Assembly: GCF_000429785.1 (NCBI RefSeq)
Contig: NZ_AUCN01000017.1
Location: forward strand, 62,001-126,000
DNA: 64,000 bases
Direction of reading: 5' to 3'
Source of the DNA: Chitinibacter tainanensis DSM 15459
GTDB lineage: Bacteria > Pseudomonadota > Gammaproteobacteria > Burkholderiales > Chitinibacteraceae
The first letter of the stretch is position 1; each line of letters opens with the position of its first letter. The notes beneath the pieces were generated by a model, which was not told the origin of the DNA, did not search any database, and saw only the letters and a list, made by a program, of their open reading frames with translations. Positions 56,649 to 64,000 of this stretch are shown here, one piece after another. The translations under genes were made by a program, and so were the position numbers.

Positions 56649-57098
56649 ATGTTGCGTCGTAGTTTATGCTTGGCCGTATTTTTACTTGCCCCAACCCTGA
56701 GCTGGGCGGGTGCTTATGCCGATGATTTGCAGCGCTGCATGGTGAATTCAACCACTGCTGCAGATAAAAATGCCTTGGTGAAGTGGATGTTCGTCGAGTT
56801 TGCTGAGCATCCAAGTTTGGCTGAGTTTCGCGTCGTCGAGGCTGCGACAAAAGTGCAGATCGAGAAAAACATGGCCGTAATATTGCAACGCTTATTAGTC
56901 GATCAATGTGCCAAGCAGGCTCGAGCCGCAATGCAAAATGAGGGCATGCTGGGTTACACCAGCGCTTTTCGCGCACTGGGCGAGGCGGCAGGCATGAGCC
57001 TGATGCAAGATCCTAAGGTGTCCAAAGCGATGCAAAGTTTTGTGCAGTATGTTGATTTGGCTAAAGTACAGGCGGCCTTACAGGCGCCGACTGAGTAA
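56649..57098 (+). CDS. Small exported protein of unknown function
   Basis: 149 residues: signal peptide MLRRSLCLAVFLLAPTLSWA cleaved after AGA or WA, then a soluble helical region with exactly two Cys residues in the mature part (DLQRCMVNS and LVDQCAKQ), probably a periplasmic disulfide. No domain I recognise. It sits between ispD and ispF, 39 bp and 61 bp from them, and the same strand suggests joint transcription. Confidence 0.8.
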   Translation: MLRRSLCLAVFLLAPTLSWAGAYADDLQRCMVNSTTAADKNALVKWMFVEFAEHPSLAEFRVVEAATKVQIEKNMAVILQRLLVDQCAKQARAAMQNEGMLGYTSAFRALGEAAGMSLMQDPKVSKAMQSFVQYVDLAKVQAALQAPTE

Positions 57099-57159
57099 GC
57101 AGAGCCAAACAGCTCGCGTCGCTCGTTCGGCAATCGCAAATTAATGAGGATGACGTTTG

Positions 57160-57651
57160 ATGGCATTACCATTTCGCATCGGCCAAGGCTGGGATGTTCA
57201 CCGTATGGTGCTGGAGCGCCCGTTAATACTTGGCGGTGTGCATATACCCTATGAAAAAGGCCTGCTTGGCCATTCCGATGCCGATGCCTTGTTGCACGCG
57301 ATTACCGATGCGGTGCTGGGGGGCGCGGGCTTGGGCGATATTGGCCGGCATTTTCCTGATACCGCGCTGGAATTCAAAGGCGCAGATAGCCGCGTCTTAC
57401 TGCGCGAGGCGGTGCGCCGGGTGCACGAGGCCGGCTGGCAAGTGGGGAATGTGGATGCCTCTATCCTGATTCAGCAGCCGAAAATGGCGCCGCATATCCC
57501 GGCCATGGTGGCGAATATTGCCGCTGATTTGGGCATCGAAGCCGCCTGCGTCAATGTCAAAGCCAAAACCTACGAAAAGCTCGGCCCAGTCGGGCAGGGC
57601 GAGGCGGTTGAGGCTCAGGCGGTGGCTTTACTATTACCCATAGTGCCTTAA
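57160..57651 (+). CDS. ispF: 2-C-methyl-D-erythritol 2,4-cyclodiphosphate synthase
   Basis: 163 residues: [12 protein letters not shown] (zinc Asp and His), [34 protein letters not shown] (zinc His) and [28 protein letters not shown] (phosphate and cytidine binding). It cyclises CDP-ME2P to MEcPP. The ATG at 57160 follows TTG; GAGGATG upstream is a plausible SD. Confidence 0.96.
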   Translation: MALPFRIGQGWDVHRMVLERPLILGGVHIPYEKGLLGHSDADALLHAITDAVLGGAGLGDIGRHFPDTALEFKGADSRVLLREAVRRVHEAGWQVGNVDASILIQQPKMAPHIPAMVANIAADLGIEAACVNVKAKTYEKLGPVGQGEAVEAQAVALLLPIVP

Positions 57652-57673
57652 GCCACAGACTTTGGGGCAAATA

Positions 57674-57701
57674 CAAAAGCCCGGTTATGCCGGGCTTTTG
57701 C
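57674..57701. terminator. Bidirectional intrinsic terminator after ispF
   Basis: CAAAAGCCCGG/CCGGGCTTTTG with a 5-base loop; it ends both ispF (plus) and the PEP-CTERM gene (minus). Confidence 0.88.
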
Positions 57702-57711
57702 GTGCGGGGAT

Positions 57712-58302
57712 TTAACCGCGTTGCTTGCGTCGTGCCATCGCTAAGCTAAGTAGGCCAAGCCCCATCAGTGCATAAGTTTCAGGTTCTGGTACTGGAGCTA
57801 CGCCTTGTAATTGCACTGCGTCAATTTCTTCCCAGGCATTAAGATTGTGGTTGGTATTGACATGAATTTTCAGTGCATGGGTCAGAAAGCTGGTTGCTTG
57901 CCAGCTGGTACGAAAATCGACTACCTGACCGGGCTGACTAGTGTCGATACCCTGCCAAACGGTATGCAATTGGCCCTGGGCATCTAGGGCGTCGATTTGC
58001 GTTACGAAACCGTTACCATAGGTCTCCCTGATCAGGGCGCCAACAGAGTGCACGGGATTTGCAAAGGCAAGGGTAATAAACTCCATGCCGTTGTTTTTGT
58101 TAAGGGTTGCCCAAGCCGTGCCAATATCGCCATAGCTATTGGTATTGGGCGCACCTAGTGCCTGGGCCGCTGACCAGTTATTAGTGCCGTACTGCGAGCT
58201 GAAGCCAACAACTTGTGTGGCCCATTGTTCTACAACGGTGGCTTGAGCTGGGCTGCTGATTAGCAAGGTGGCTGCGATAGCGCTCAACAGTGGTTTGATC
58301 AT
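57712..58302 (-). CDS. PEP-CTERM sorting-domain protein
   Basis: 196 residues: signal peptide (MIKPLLSAIAATLLISSPAQA), a mature beta-rich domain (VGFSSQYGTNNWSAAQALGAPNT, then a jelly-roll-like FITLAFANPVHSVGALIRETYGNGF), and the PEP-CTERM tail PVPEPETYALMGLGLLSLAMARRKQRG (PEP motif, hydrophobic helix, basic end). Such tails are cut by exosortase (EpsH/XrtA), and the proteins are usually linked to exopolysaccharide and biofilms. No exosortase is in the window. The ATG at 58302 follows GAGA; a TTG two codons upstream is an alternative. Confidence 0.88.
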   Translation of the reverse strand: MIKPLLSAIAATLLISSPAQATVVEQWATQVVGFSSQYGTNNWSAAQALGAPNTNSYGDIGTAWATLNKNNGMEFITLAFANPVHSVGALIRETYGNGFVTQIDALDAQGQLHTVWQGIDTSQPGQVVDFRTSWQATSFLTHALKIHVNTNHNLNAWEEIDAVQLQGVAPVPEPETYALMGLGLLSLAMARRKQRG

Positions 58303-58412
58303 ATGCAAATCTCGAATTCGATGACAGAAATTCGCAGAGCATATGACAAATATTACATTTTTAGCAAGGTTTGTTTGGGGTGGGTGTAACTGTGGTCATA
58401 GTTCGACCATGA

Positions 58413-58447
58413 CACCCAAAACAAACGCCCGAGGCAAGCTCGGGCGC
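58413..58447 (-). terminator. Intrinsic terminator after the S8 protease gene (minus)
   Basis: CGCCCGAG/CTCGGGCG, 8-bp perfect stem (58426-58433 with 58439-58446); on the minus strand it is followed by TTTGTTTTGGG. A longer imperfect dyad GGGTGT/ACACCC (58382-58417) lies just past it. Confidence 0.75.
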
Positions 58448-58497
58448 AAAGTGGGTGTTGATCTTGTTGTTATGGGGAATGCGCGCTTCCCTCTGGC

Positions 58498-60657
58498 TTA
58501 GAAGCGATGGTTCAGACGTAGACCCACTTCGGTACGATCGCCATCCTGATTGTCGGCATTGTGGCGATACACAGCGTTAAAGCGCACGCGGGTGTATTTA
58601 TCCATTTTCCGGCTGTAGCCGAATTCCAGATCCGTTTCGGTGGCGGGCGATTGCAGATCGACCGCATAGCGTTGATGGCTGATCGCGCCGGTTTCCATAT
58701 CCACAATCGGTAGTTGCAGATTCATTTGCCCTGACAGCACACGTAGCGGCTGGCTCACGGCAAAGCCCAGCGCATCGTGCTCGTGCAGCAGCGCTTGCTG
58801 ATACCAGCCCAGGCTCCAGCCGGCCGTGGTGGTTTGGCTATCGCCCACCAGCCCTTGGCCAGCGCTACGGGTGTTACCAAGATTAAATTGCGCCATCAGC
58901 TGGCTTTTCGCGCTCAGCGGCAATAGGCCGGTGACAGTGGTATAGAGCGTGCTGCTGCGATCAAAATCCAGCGCGCCAGTTTGCGTGCCGCTGGCACCAA
59001 GCAGGCTACCTTGCTCGATCAGTTGGCCCACGCCGAGTTTGATTTCACCAGCACCGAGTTTCTGGCTAAATTCGGCGGCCCAGCCGTTTTGTTGCAGCTG
59101 ATTGCGCAGTGGCTGATTCGGGTCGGCGGCCAGATCGGTGCTATTGAGCAAGGCAAAGCGGATTTGCTGATTAGCATTGAATTGATAACCCAAGCCCATA
59201 TAGCTCAGCGCTTGTTCGTTCAGATTAAAGTAGGGGTTGCTAAAGCGAGTGGTGAGCGGTAGCTCGCCCAGCTCGGCGCCGATGCCCATGAAATGCTCGA
59301 TCATGCCTTGGTTACCGGTGGCGATGGTGGTGCGGTCATCCAGCTTGTGAATCAGATTGTAGCTACCCACCACGGTATTGCCTTCGCGCTCGGTCAGGCT
59401 GTATTGCAGCCGGGTATTGGGCGTGCGCTGCTCTAGCATGCCAAGCTGGCGATCCATCTGACTGAACATTTCGTTTAAACCGCCGCTGCTGCGCTGGCTG
59501 GTGAGGCTGCCCATATCGTAGCTGTAGGCGCGGCCAAAATCGTCGGTGGCAGTGAGCGCTACGCCACCAAAGACTTTGCTTTGCACCAGTTTATTGGTGC
59601 TCAGGGCCAGCGGAGCCAATGCATAATAGCCGGCGTTGTACACGGCGACTTTTGGTGCGCCAACGGGTTGCAAAGCCCGCTCGGCATTCACTAGCCCCCA
59701 GCCATACACCACATCAGGGGTGCCGGCGGCTGAGGTGCCGAGTTTATCGGCAGTTTTGAAAATGATGCTGGCGACTTGGTTGGCGCTCAGATACATCCAG
59801 CGGCTATAGATATCCGCAGCCAGGCCGGTAACCACCGGGGCGGCCATCGACGTGCCCGACATATAGGCATAGCGGTTGGCGGTGTAGGTGGAGGCGATAT
59901 TTACCCCCGGCGCCACGACATAAAAGTAACGGGTGTCGCCCGCGCGATTGGAAAAGCTGGCGATTTGATTATTGCTATCGACCGCGCCAACCACAATCAT
60001 TTGCCCTTTGGCCCAGGCTTCTTTGGCGTAGCGGGCCGGCCACTCGGGGTTGGCGAGGCCGCTGTTGCCAGCCGCGACGACCACGAGTTTACCGGCGTTC
60101 ACAACTTGTTGGATTCCGCTAGCGCCAAAAGGCCCTGGTGCACCTAGGCTAAGGTTCAGTACTTTGGCCGATGATTTGGCCGCAAAATTCATCCCGGCAT
60201 TAAAGCTGGCTTCGCTGCCCGAGCCGGCGGCATTGAGCACCTTAATCGGGATCAGTTTTACATCGGGCGCGCCACCCACCACCATGCTGCCGTCGGCAGC
60301 CGCGCCAATAATGCCGGCCACATGGGTGCCATGACCATGATCATCCATGGCGGTACGGGTGGGGGCGAAGGCGTTATAGCCGGCCAGCAGCCGCCCACGA
60401 AATTCCACATGATTGAGATCGATGCCGGTATCCACGACCGCCACATTCACGCCAGCCCCGCGCGCGCCCATCAGATAGGCGGCGTTGAGCTTAATTTTGG
60501 ATTGCCACCAGTTGTAACTGTTGCGCAGTTCGCTGGGCAGGGTTTTGTTGCTTGAGATATCCTGAATCTGTACATCCAGTTCGGGCAGATTTTCTTCGGC
60601 GTGGGCAAAGCCGGTGCAGAGGATGAGGAGCAATAGAGGGCGGCGCAGAACGGGCAT
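58498..60657 (-). CDS. S8 subtilisin-family protease with barrel-like C-terminus
   Basis: 719 residues. Signal peptide (VLRRPLLLLILCTGFAHA), then a subtilase domain of about 260 residues with Asp76 in VAVVDTGID, His109 in DDHGHGTHVAG, Asn198 in AAGNSG and Ser270 in SGTSMAAP. The remaining ~390 residues show alternating aromatic/polar strands (TRLQYSLTEREGN, YGLGYQF-like YMGLGYQFNANQQIRFALL, LEFGYSRKMDKYTRVRFNAVYRH) and end in RLNHRF, a terminal Phe typical of outer-membrane beta barrels. I therefore suggest an autotransporter-like enzyme. ATG 60657 has AGGAG eight bases upstream. It is divergent from the secretin-like gene. Confidence 0.88.
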   Translation of the reverse strand: MPVLRRPLLLLILCTGFAHAEENLPELDVQIQDISSNKTLPSELRNSYNWWQSKIKLNAAYLMGARGAGVNVAVVDTGIDLNHVEFRGRLLAGYNAFAPTRTAMDDHGHGTHVAGIIGAAADGSMVVGGAPDVKLIPIKVLNAAGSGSEASFNAGMNFAAKSSAKVLNLSLGAPGPFGASGIQQVVNAGKLVVVAAGNSGLANPEWPARYAKEAWAKGQMIVVGAVDSNNQIASFSNRAGDTRYFYVVAPGVNIASTYTANRYAYMSGTSMAAPVVTGLAADIYSRWMYLSANQVASIIFKTADKLGTSAAGTPDVVYGWGLVNAERALQPVGAPKVAVYNAGYYALAPLALSTNKLVQSKVFGGVALTATDDFGRAYSYDMGSLTSQRSSGGLNEMFSQMDRQLGMLEQRTPNTRLQYSLTEREGNTVVGSYNLIHKLDDRTTIATGNQGMIEHFMGIGAELGELPLTTRFSNPYFNLNEQALSYMGLGYQFNANQQIRFALLNSTDLAADPNQPLRNQLQQNGWAAEFSQKLGAGEIKLGVGQLIEQGSLLGASGTQTGALDFDRSSTLYTTVTGLLPLSAKSQLMAQFNLGNTRSAGQGLVGDSQTTTAGWSLGWYQQALLHEHDALGFAVSQPLRVLSGQMNLQLPIVDMETGAISHQRYAVDLQSPATETDLEFGYSRKMDKYTRVRFNAVYRHNADNQDGDRTEVGLRLNHRF

Positions 60658-60831
60658 GGGATCGACTCCTGTGCAGTGCGTTTTCAATATTAGCGATTGC
60701 TAATCTATGCCTGCACTATGCCAATGGCAAATGCTTCCTGACAGCCGGTCTTTCTTTCTTACAGATTCAGCTGCAGGTAGTTTTACCCCGCGCTCAAGCG
60801 TGATGGGTTTGTATTAAATTGGGGTATATCT
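60658..60831. promoter_or_regulatory. Divergent intergenic region between protease and secretin-like genes
   Basis: About 174 bp holding the starts of both genes. It contains a 6-bp dyad ATTAGC/GCTAAT (60689-60704), which overlaps a TAATAT-like -10 on the minus strand; the plus side shows only an AT-rich stretch before ATG 60832. A shared regulator is possible; none is identified. Confidence 0.35.
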
Positions 60832-61629
60832 ATGAATTCATTATCAAAAATAGCTTTGGCAGCAATACTTATGGTGGGTATGCTGCTGGTGCAGGCGCAA
60901 AGCCTGCTGACCTACCCGCCACGTCATCAGTTGGCCACCGATCTGGCGCCGCAGCTCCAAGCCGTGCTGCCACAGGCCATCGTGCGGGCGTTTAATGGCC
61001 AGCTGATTATCAGCGCGGCGGATGAAGCCACGCTAACGCAGGCGCGGCAATTACTGCAGGCACTGGATCAGCGCAGCAAAATGCTGCGCATCAGCGTGCG
61101 CCAGAGCGAGCTGAGTGCCACCCGCCAATGGCAGGTGGGGGTGGATGGCGTCTTGCGCTGGCCGGGCGAGAGCGAGCTGAGTTTGAATGCCAATGCCGAG
61201 CAAAACCGCCAGCAGCGCAATCTGGCGCAAACCCTTAGTGTGGTCGAGGGTGGTGAGGCGATGATTAGCCTTGGGCTGCAGCGCTTTATCCCGCAGCTGA
61301 CTTTTCGCTATCGCCCCGGCTATCAGGTGCAAAGTTATGGCGGGCAATGGCAAAGCGTAGATAACGGCTTTTATGCGCAAGCAAACACGCTGGGCGAGCG
61401 GGTGCGGGTGCGTTTGCACCCATATAGCGCGACCATTGGCCGCGATGGCGTGGTGCAACAGCAGCAAGCTTATAGCGAGGTGGAAGGGCGTTTGGGTGAA
61501 TGGCTGCCGGTGGGGGAAACCCGGCAGGAGGCCAGCTCCGACCGGCGGCGGATTAATGGCGTTGATCAGCAGGAAACCCAGGCTAGCTACGTGATCTGGC
61601 TGAAGGTCGAAGTCGCCAGTGCGAATTAA
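60832..61629 (+). CDS. Secretin-like exported protein without visible pore domain
   Basis: 265 residues: signal peptide (SKIALAAILMVGMLLVQAQS), then a short N1-like secretin subdomain (LAPQLQAVLPQAIVRAFNGQLIISAADEATLTQARQLLQALDQRSKMLRISVRQ), and a region resembling the secretin fold (LSVVEGGEAMISLGLQRFIPQLTFRY; then a GEWLPVGETRQEASSD segment). The full-length secretin C-domain (about 200 residues, gate, S-domain) is missing, so it is more like the isolated 'type II/III secretion short domain' proteins. Its function is unknown. Its TAA shares four bases (TTAA, 61626-61629) with the convergent stop of the hydrolase gene. Confidence 0.75.
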   Translation: MNSLSKIALAAILMVGMLLVQAQSLLTYPPRHQLATDLAPQLQAVLPQAIVRAFNGQLIISAADEATLTQARQLLQALDQRSKMLRISVRQSELSATRQWQVGVDGVLRWPGESELSLNANAEQNRQQRNLAQTLSVVEGGEAMISLGLQRFIPQLTFRYRPGYQVQSYGGQWQSVDNGFYAQANTLGERVRVRLHPYSATIGRDGVVQQQQAYSEVEGRLGEWLPVGETRQEASSDRRRINGVDQQETQASYVIWLKVEVASAN

Positions 61630-63041
61630 TGGCGGGCCAGAAAATCGAGCACGGCGGCTTCCTGCACGGCGTAAAACGGATTATGCCGCAGCCGCAAGAG
61701 CTGATTGCCATGCACTTTGAGTACGCCGCGCTCACCCTGTAACAGCTGCACCAGATATTGCCCGCTTTGCAGCTGTGCCGCATCGGGTATCCCGACCACC
61801 GGATCATTCGGCGCAAAAGGCAGCGCCACATGCGAGAGGGCATACAGCTGCGCGGGCCAGCTAACATTCAAAGGCGTGCGGCTTACCGGCCCCGTGCCCT
61901 GCCGGCTTTCCCGCCACAGCTGCTGCGCGGTGGGGACGCTGCGATTGCTGATTAACACGCGCTGATAGGGTTTGGCACTGGGGTGGTCAAACCAATTGAG
62001 CGCCCATTGCGCGCGGGGCAGATTCAGCAAGGGCTGAAACGGCTGATAACGGTTGAGATCATACACCCACAGCTGATGCGGCCCGGCGGGCAGCCGTTCA
62101 AACAAAATACTAGCCACGGGCGCAGCCAGCACGGTGTCATCTACGCTCGTTAGATAGGCCTGTGTGGGCGGCCAGCCTTGTAAATCTTGCCCCGCCAGCC
62201 CGCTTTGCACCCGGCGGGTTAGCTCATCAATCTGCACGGCGGCGTTAAAAGGAAACGAGTTGTACTTGTAGGGGTCGTATTCGGGCGCCAGCTCGCTCCA
62301 GGCGGCGGCGCCAATGCCACTCAGTGGAGCCAGCAGGCGGGCATATTTGGCGTAGCCCGCGCTTTGCGTGACCGCAAGTGCCGGGGAGATTAAGGTCAGG
62401 CTGGCGATCGGGGGTAGCGCTTCGCCACCGAGCCGGGCCAGTTGATATTCACAGCCCAGCGTGGCGCCAGTGGAATAGCCGATGTAATCAATCCGGCTAT
62501 GCCGCCGCGCCAGATCGCGCATGGCCAGGCGCACTGCTGCGGCGGCATCTTGCCAGCGCAAGCGAGTCAGCGCCCCGGGTACGGTGCCATGCCCAGGCAG
62601 ACGCAGCCCCACCACGGTATACCCGCGCGCCTGCAAACTCAGCCCCAGCGCGCGCAGGCTAAACGGTGAATCGGACAAACCATGCACCAGCAAGGCCGCC
62701 GGCCCGCCGGGGCGGCCGGGCAAGATAAAGGTGCGATTCCAGTTGTGCTGATAATCCAGCGGATTACTGATACTGCCGCGCACATAGCGGCTAATGGCGC
62801 CCGGCTGCGGTGCTAGCTCGGCATGCTGGCGGATTTCGGCTAGCAGTTGCTGTTCTTGTTGCTGATACTCGGCCAGGGTATCAATGGCCGAGTCTTGTTT
62901 GTATTCGTGTTCTGGCACATACGTATGCCAAGGCTGCAAATCCGGCAGCTGATATAGCCACCAGCCCAGCCCGCCCAGCAAAGGCAGGCAAATACCGAGG
63001 GCGAGATAAGTCAAACGCAGAAACAGGGCGCGACGCAGCAT
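61626..63041 (-). CDS. Membrane-anchored alpha/beta hydrolase
   Basis: 471 residues: an N-terminal signal or anchor (LFLRLTYLALGICLPLLGGLGWWLY), then an alpha/beta-hydrolase domain starting ALLVHGLSDSPFSLRALGLSLQARGYTVVGLRLPGHGT, nucleophile Ser in IGYSTGATLG, acid Asp in TSVDDTVLAA near residue 300, and a candidate catalytic His in LSHVALPFAPNDPV (near 417). A long C-terminal extension is present. The substrate is unknown (lysophospholipase- or esterase-like). The ATG at 63041 is preferred; a TTG at 63122 would extend it by 27 residues. Its last stop overlaps the secretin-like gene. Confidence 0.82.
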   Translation of the reverse strand: MLRRALFLRLTYLALGICLPLLGGLGWWLYQLPDLQPWHTYVPEHEYKQDSAIDTLAEYQQQEQQLLAEIRQHAELAPQPGAISRYVRGSISNPLDYQHNWNRTFILPGRPGGPAALLVHGLSDSPFSLRALGLSLQARGYTVVGLRLPGHGTVPGALTRLRWQDAAAAVRLAMRDLARRHSRIDYIGYSTGATLGCEYQLARLGGEALPPIASLTLISPALAVTQSAGYAKYARLLAPLSGIGAAAWSELAPEYDPYKYNSFPFNAAVQIDELTRRVQSGLAGQDLQGWPPTQAYLTSVDDTVLAAPVASILFERLPAGPHQLWVYDLNRYQPFQPLLNLPRAQWALNWFDHPSAKPYQRVLISNRSVPTAQQLWRESRQGTGPVSRTPLNVSWPAQLYALSHVALPFAPNDPVVGIPDAAQLQSGQYLVQLLQGERGVLKVHGNQLLRLRHNPFYAVQEAAVLDFLARH

Positions 63042-63178
63042 GGCAGGGCGGAGGTAAAGTAAAAACGCATCATACGATAGCCTTGCGCTAGCCGACAGCT
63101 TCGCCGTAGCCGCGGCGCGCAACTGCCACAGCGCCAGCGTAGGTTGGGCTTAAGGCGTGCGTGCTGAGTGCAGAGGGA

Positions 63179-63922
63179 TTAATCCGCCAGCGGCCACGGC
63201 GCGCCAGTGAGGGTATGCAGGCTGGCGCGACCCGCTTCCCAGCGTAAATAGCCGCCTGCGCCGGCATGCCAGTCGGGCAAGACCCAGCGAGTTCCTGCGG
63301 GGTATGTGTGTCGGGCCGGCTTGTGGGTGTGGCCGTGGATCATTACCCGGGTGGTGTATGCCTGTAGGGCGGCTGTAATCGCGGCCGGGTTGACATCCAT
63401 GATGTCGGCGCTTTTCACCCGATTCATCTGCTGTGAGCGGGCACGCAGCTTCGCCGCCTGCTGATCACGCCAGCGCCGCGGCGTATGTAGCCACAGCCAT
63501 TGCACCAGCCGGTTGCGCGCCAGACGGCGATAGCGTTGGTAGGCGACATCATCGGTGCAATAGGCATCGCCGTGCGCAAGCAAAATGCGCTCGCCATCCA
63601 GCTCAATCAGGGTTGGGTCGGGCAATATCTGTGCGCCACTGGCTGCGGTAAAGCGCGGGCCGGGCAGAAAATCGCGATTGCCGGGCATGAAATACACCGC
63701 CACGCCGTTTGCAACCAAAGCCCGCAAATCTGCGGCAATTGCCGCATCAAATGGATCGCTGAGCTGATCGTCGCCCAGCCAGTATTCAAACAGATCGCCC
63801 AGGATATACAGCGCTGCAGCCTGCGTGGCGGTGGTACGCAAAAAGGTTTGCCAGGCCGCAACGGTGGCCGGGTCGGCGGGGCTGAGGTGCAGATCGGAGA
63901 TAAACAGCGTGGGGTGGGTCAT
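63179..63922 (-). CDS. lpxH: UDP-2,3-diacylglucosamine diphosphatase LpxH
   Basis: 247 residues, a metallophosphatase with the five motifs: FISDLHLSP, ILGDLFEYWLGDD, PGNRDF, LLAHGDAY, and MIHGHTHKP. It hydrolyses UDP-2,3-diacylglucosamine to lipid X in lipid A synthesis. ATG 63922 (MTHPTLFISDLHL) fits the family start; a TTG twelve bases earlier is less likely. A terminator on the same strand lies just upstream, after the preceding gene. Confidence 0.95.
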   Translation of the reverse strand: MTHPTLFISDLHLSPADPATVAAWQTFLRTTATQAAALYILGDLFEYWLGDDQLSDPFDAAIAADLRALVANGVAVYFMPGNRDFLPGPRFTAASGAQILPDPTLIELDGERILLAHGDAYCTDDVAYQRYRRLARNRLVQWLWLHTPRRWRDQQAAKLRARSQQMNRVKSADIMDVNPAAITAALQAYTTRVMIHGHTHKPARHTYPAGTRWVLPDWHAGAGGYLRWEAGRASLHTLTGAPWPLAD

Positions 63923-63935
63923 GGCGGTGGGCAAT

Positions 63936-63962
63936 GAAAAAGCGCGGCGAACCGCGCTTGGA
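63936..63962 (-). terminator. Intrinsic terminator (minus) after the gene at the window edge
   Basis: On the minus strand AAGCGCGG/CCGCGCTT with a TTCG loop, then TTTTCATTG. The A-run in front (plus strand) supports this orientation. Confidence 0.75.
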
Positions 63963-63977
63963 ACAGGCTTGGTAAGC

Positions 63978-64000
63978 TTAAGCCAGCACTTCGGCTTTCA
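63978..64000 (-). CDS. C-terminal end of a gene running off the window
   Basis: On the minus strand the last codons read (x)KAEVLA and then TAA (63978-63980). The N-terminal part lies outside. Position next to lpxH suggests ppiB (cyclophilin PPIase), which often adjoins lpxH in Proteobacteria, but seven residues are too few to confirm this. Confidence 0.4.

Noticed and set aside
60689-60704. Fur box between the protease and secretin-like genes
   Set aside because: The dyad ATTAGC/GCTAAT agrees at only about a third of the 19-bp Fur consensus positions.

Overview
The window is a 64 kb stretch of a betaproteobacterial chromosome. The gene set and order suggest Neisseriales, in the Chitinibacter/Deefgea/Chromobacterium neighbourhood; this is an inference from synteny (complete nuoA-N followed by a DUF2818 gene, thrS-infC-rpmI-rplT-pheST-ihfA-merR, tpiA-secG-nuo, carA-orf-carB-greA, rlmE-ftsH-folP-glmM) and from a PEP-CTERM protein, not from a search. 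Gene density is high and almost everything is core genome. I see no insertion sequence, prophage, CRISPR array, integrase or rRNA gene.

Layout. 1-5.4 kb (mostly minus strand): partial SNase-type nuclease overlapping hpnC, a ComEA-like protein (plus), a parvulin-type PPIase with bolA, yciI and yciB behind it, the SRP RNA with an unexplained structured minus-strand segment downstream, and an asparaginase. 5.5-15 kb: smpB, plsY, folB, a Tim44-like protein, a lipoprotein, a tandem pair of Crp/Fnr regulators, lptM/cyaY, a DedA-like protein, a BepA-like protease, DUF1841, FIST and glutathione peroxidase genes. 15-26 kb: carA-(small membrane protein)-carB, greA, DUF4149, yhbY/rlmE, ftsH, folP, glmM. 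26-30 kb: pstSCAB on the minus strand with no phoU. 30-46.4 kb: tpiA, secG and the complete 14-gene Complex I operon plus DUF2818. 46.4-54 kb: tRNA-Val(GAC), thrS, infC, rpmI, rplT, then pheS, pheT, ihfA and merR. 54-57.7 kb: dnaQ, a TPR protein, ispD, a small exported protein, ispF. 57.7-64 kb is the most accessory-like part: PEP-CTERM protein, subtilisin-family protease with a barrel-like C-terminus, divergent secretin-like exported protein, alpha/beta hydrolase, lpxH and the end of another gene.

The most interesting observation lies between tRNA-Val and thrS (46503-46663). A 14-codon reading frame with a strong ribosome binding site encodes MQRTTTTTVSTQNG (six threonines). It is followed by a textbook intrinsic terminator, and the RNA can form mutually exclusive protector, antiterminator and terminator helices. 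Its SD lies only a few bases after the tRNA CCA end, and the only good promoter lies upstream of the tRNA. The sequence therefore predicts ribosome-mediated transcription attenuation of threonyl-tRNA synthetase by threonine, with tRNA-Val on the same primary transcript. Other regulatory signals include a promoter plus terminator-like hairpin in the carA leader, an AUA start codon for infC, a structured infC-rpmI intercistronic region, a stem-loop just after glmM and a Pho-box-like site before pstS.

CDS starts were chosen from SD quality and family alignment; several differ from the longest possible frame, as stated in each entry. All family assignments come from reading motifs; no database search was run.
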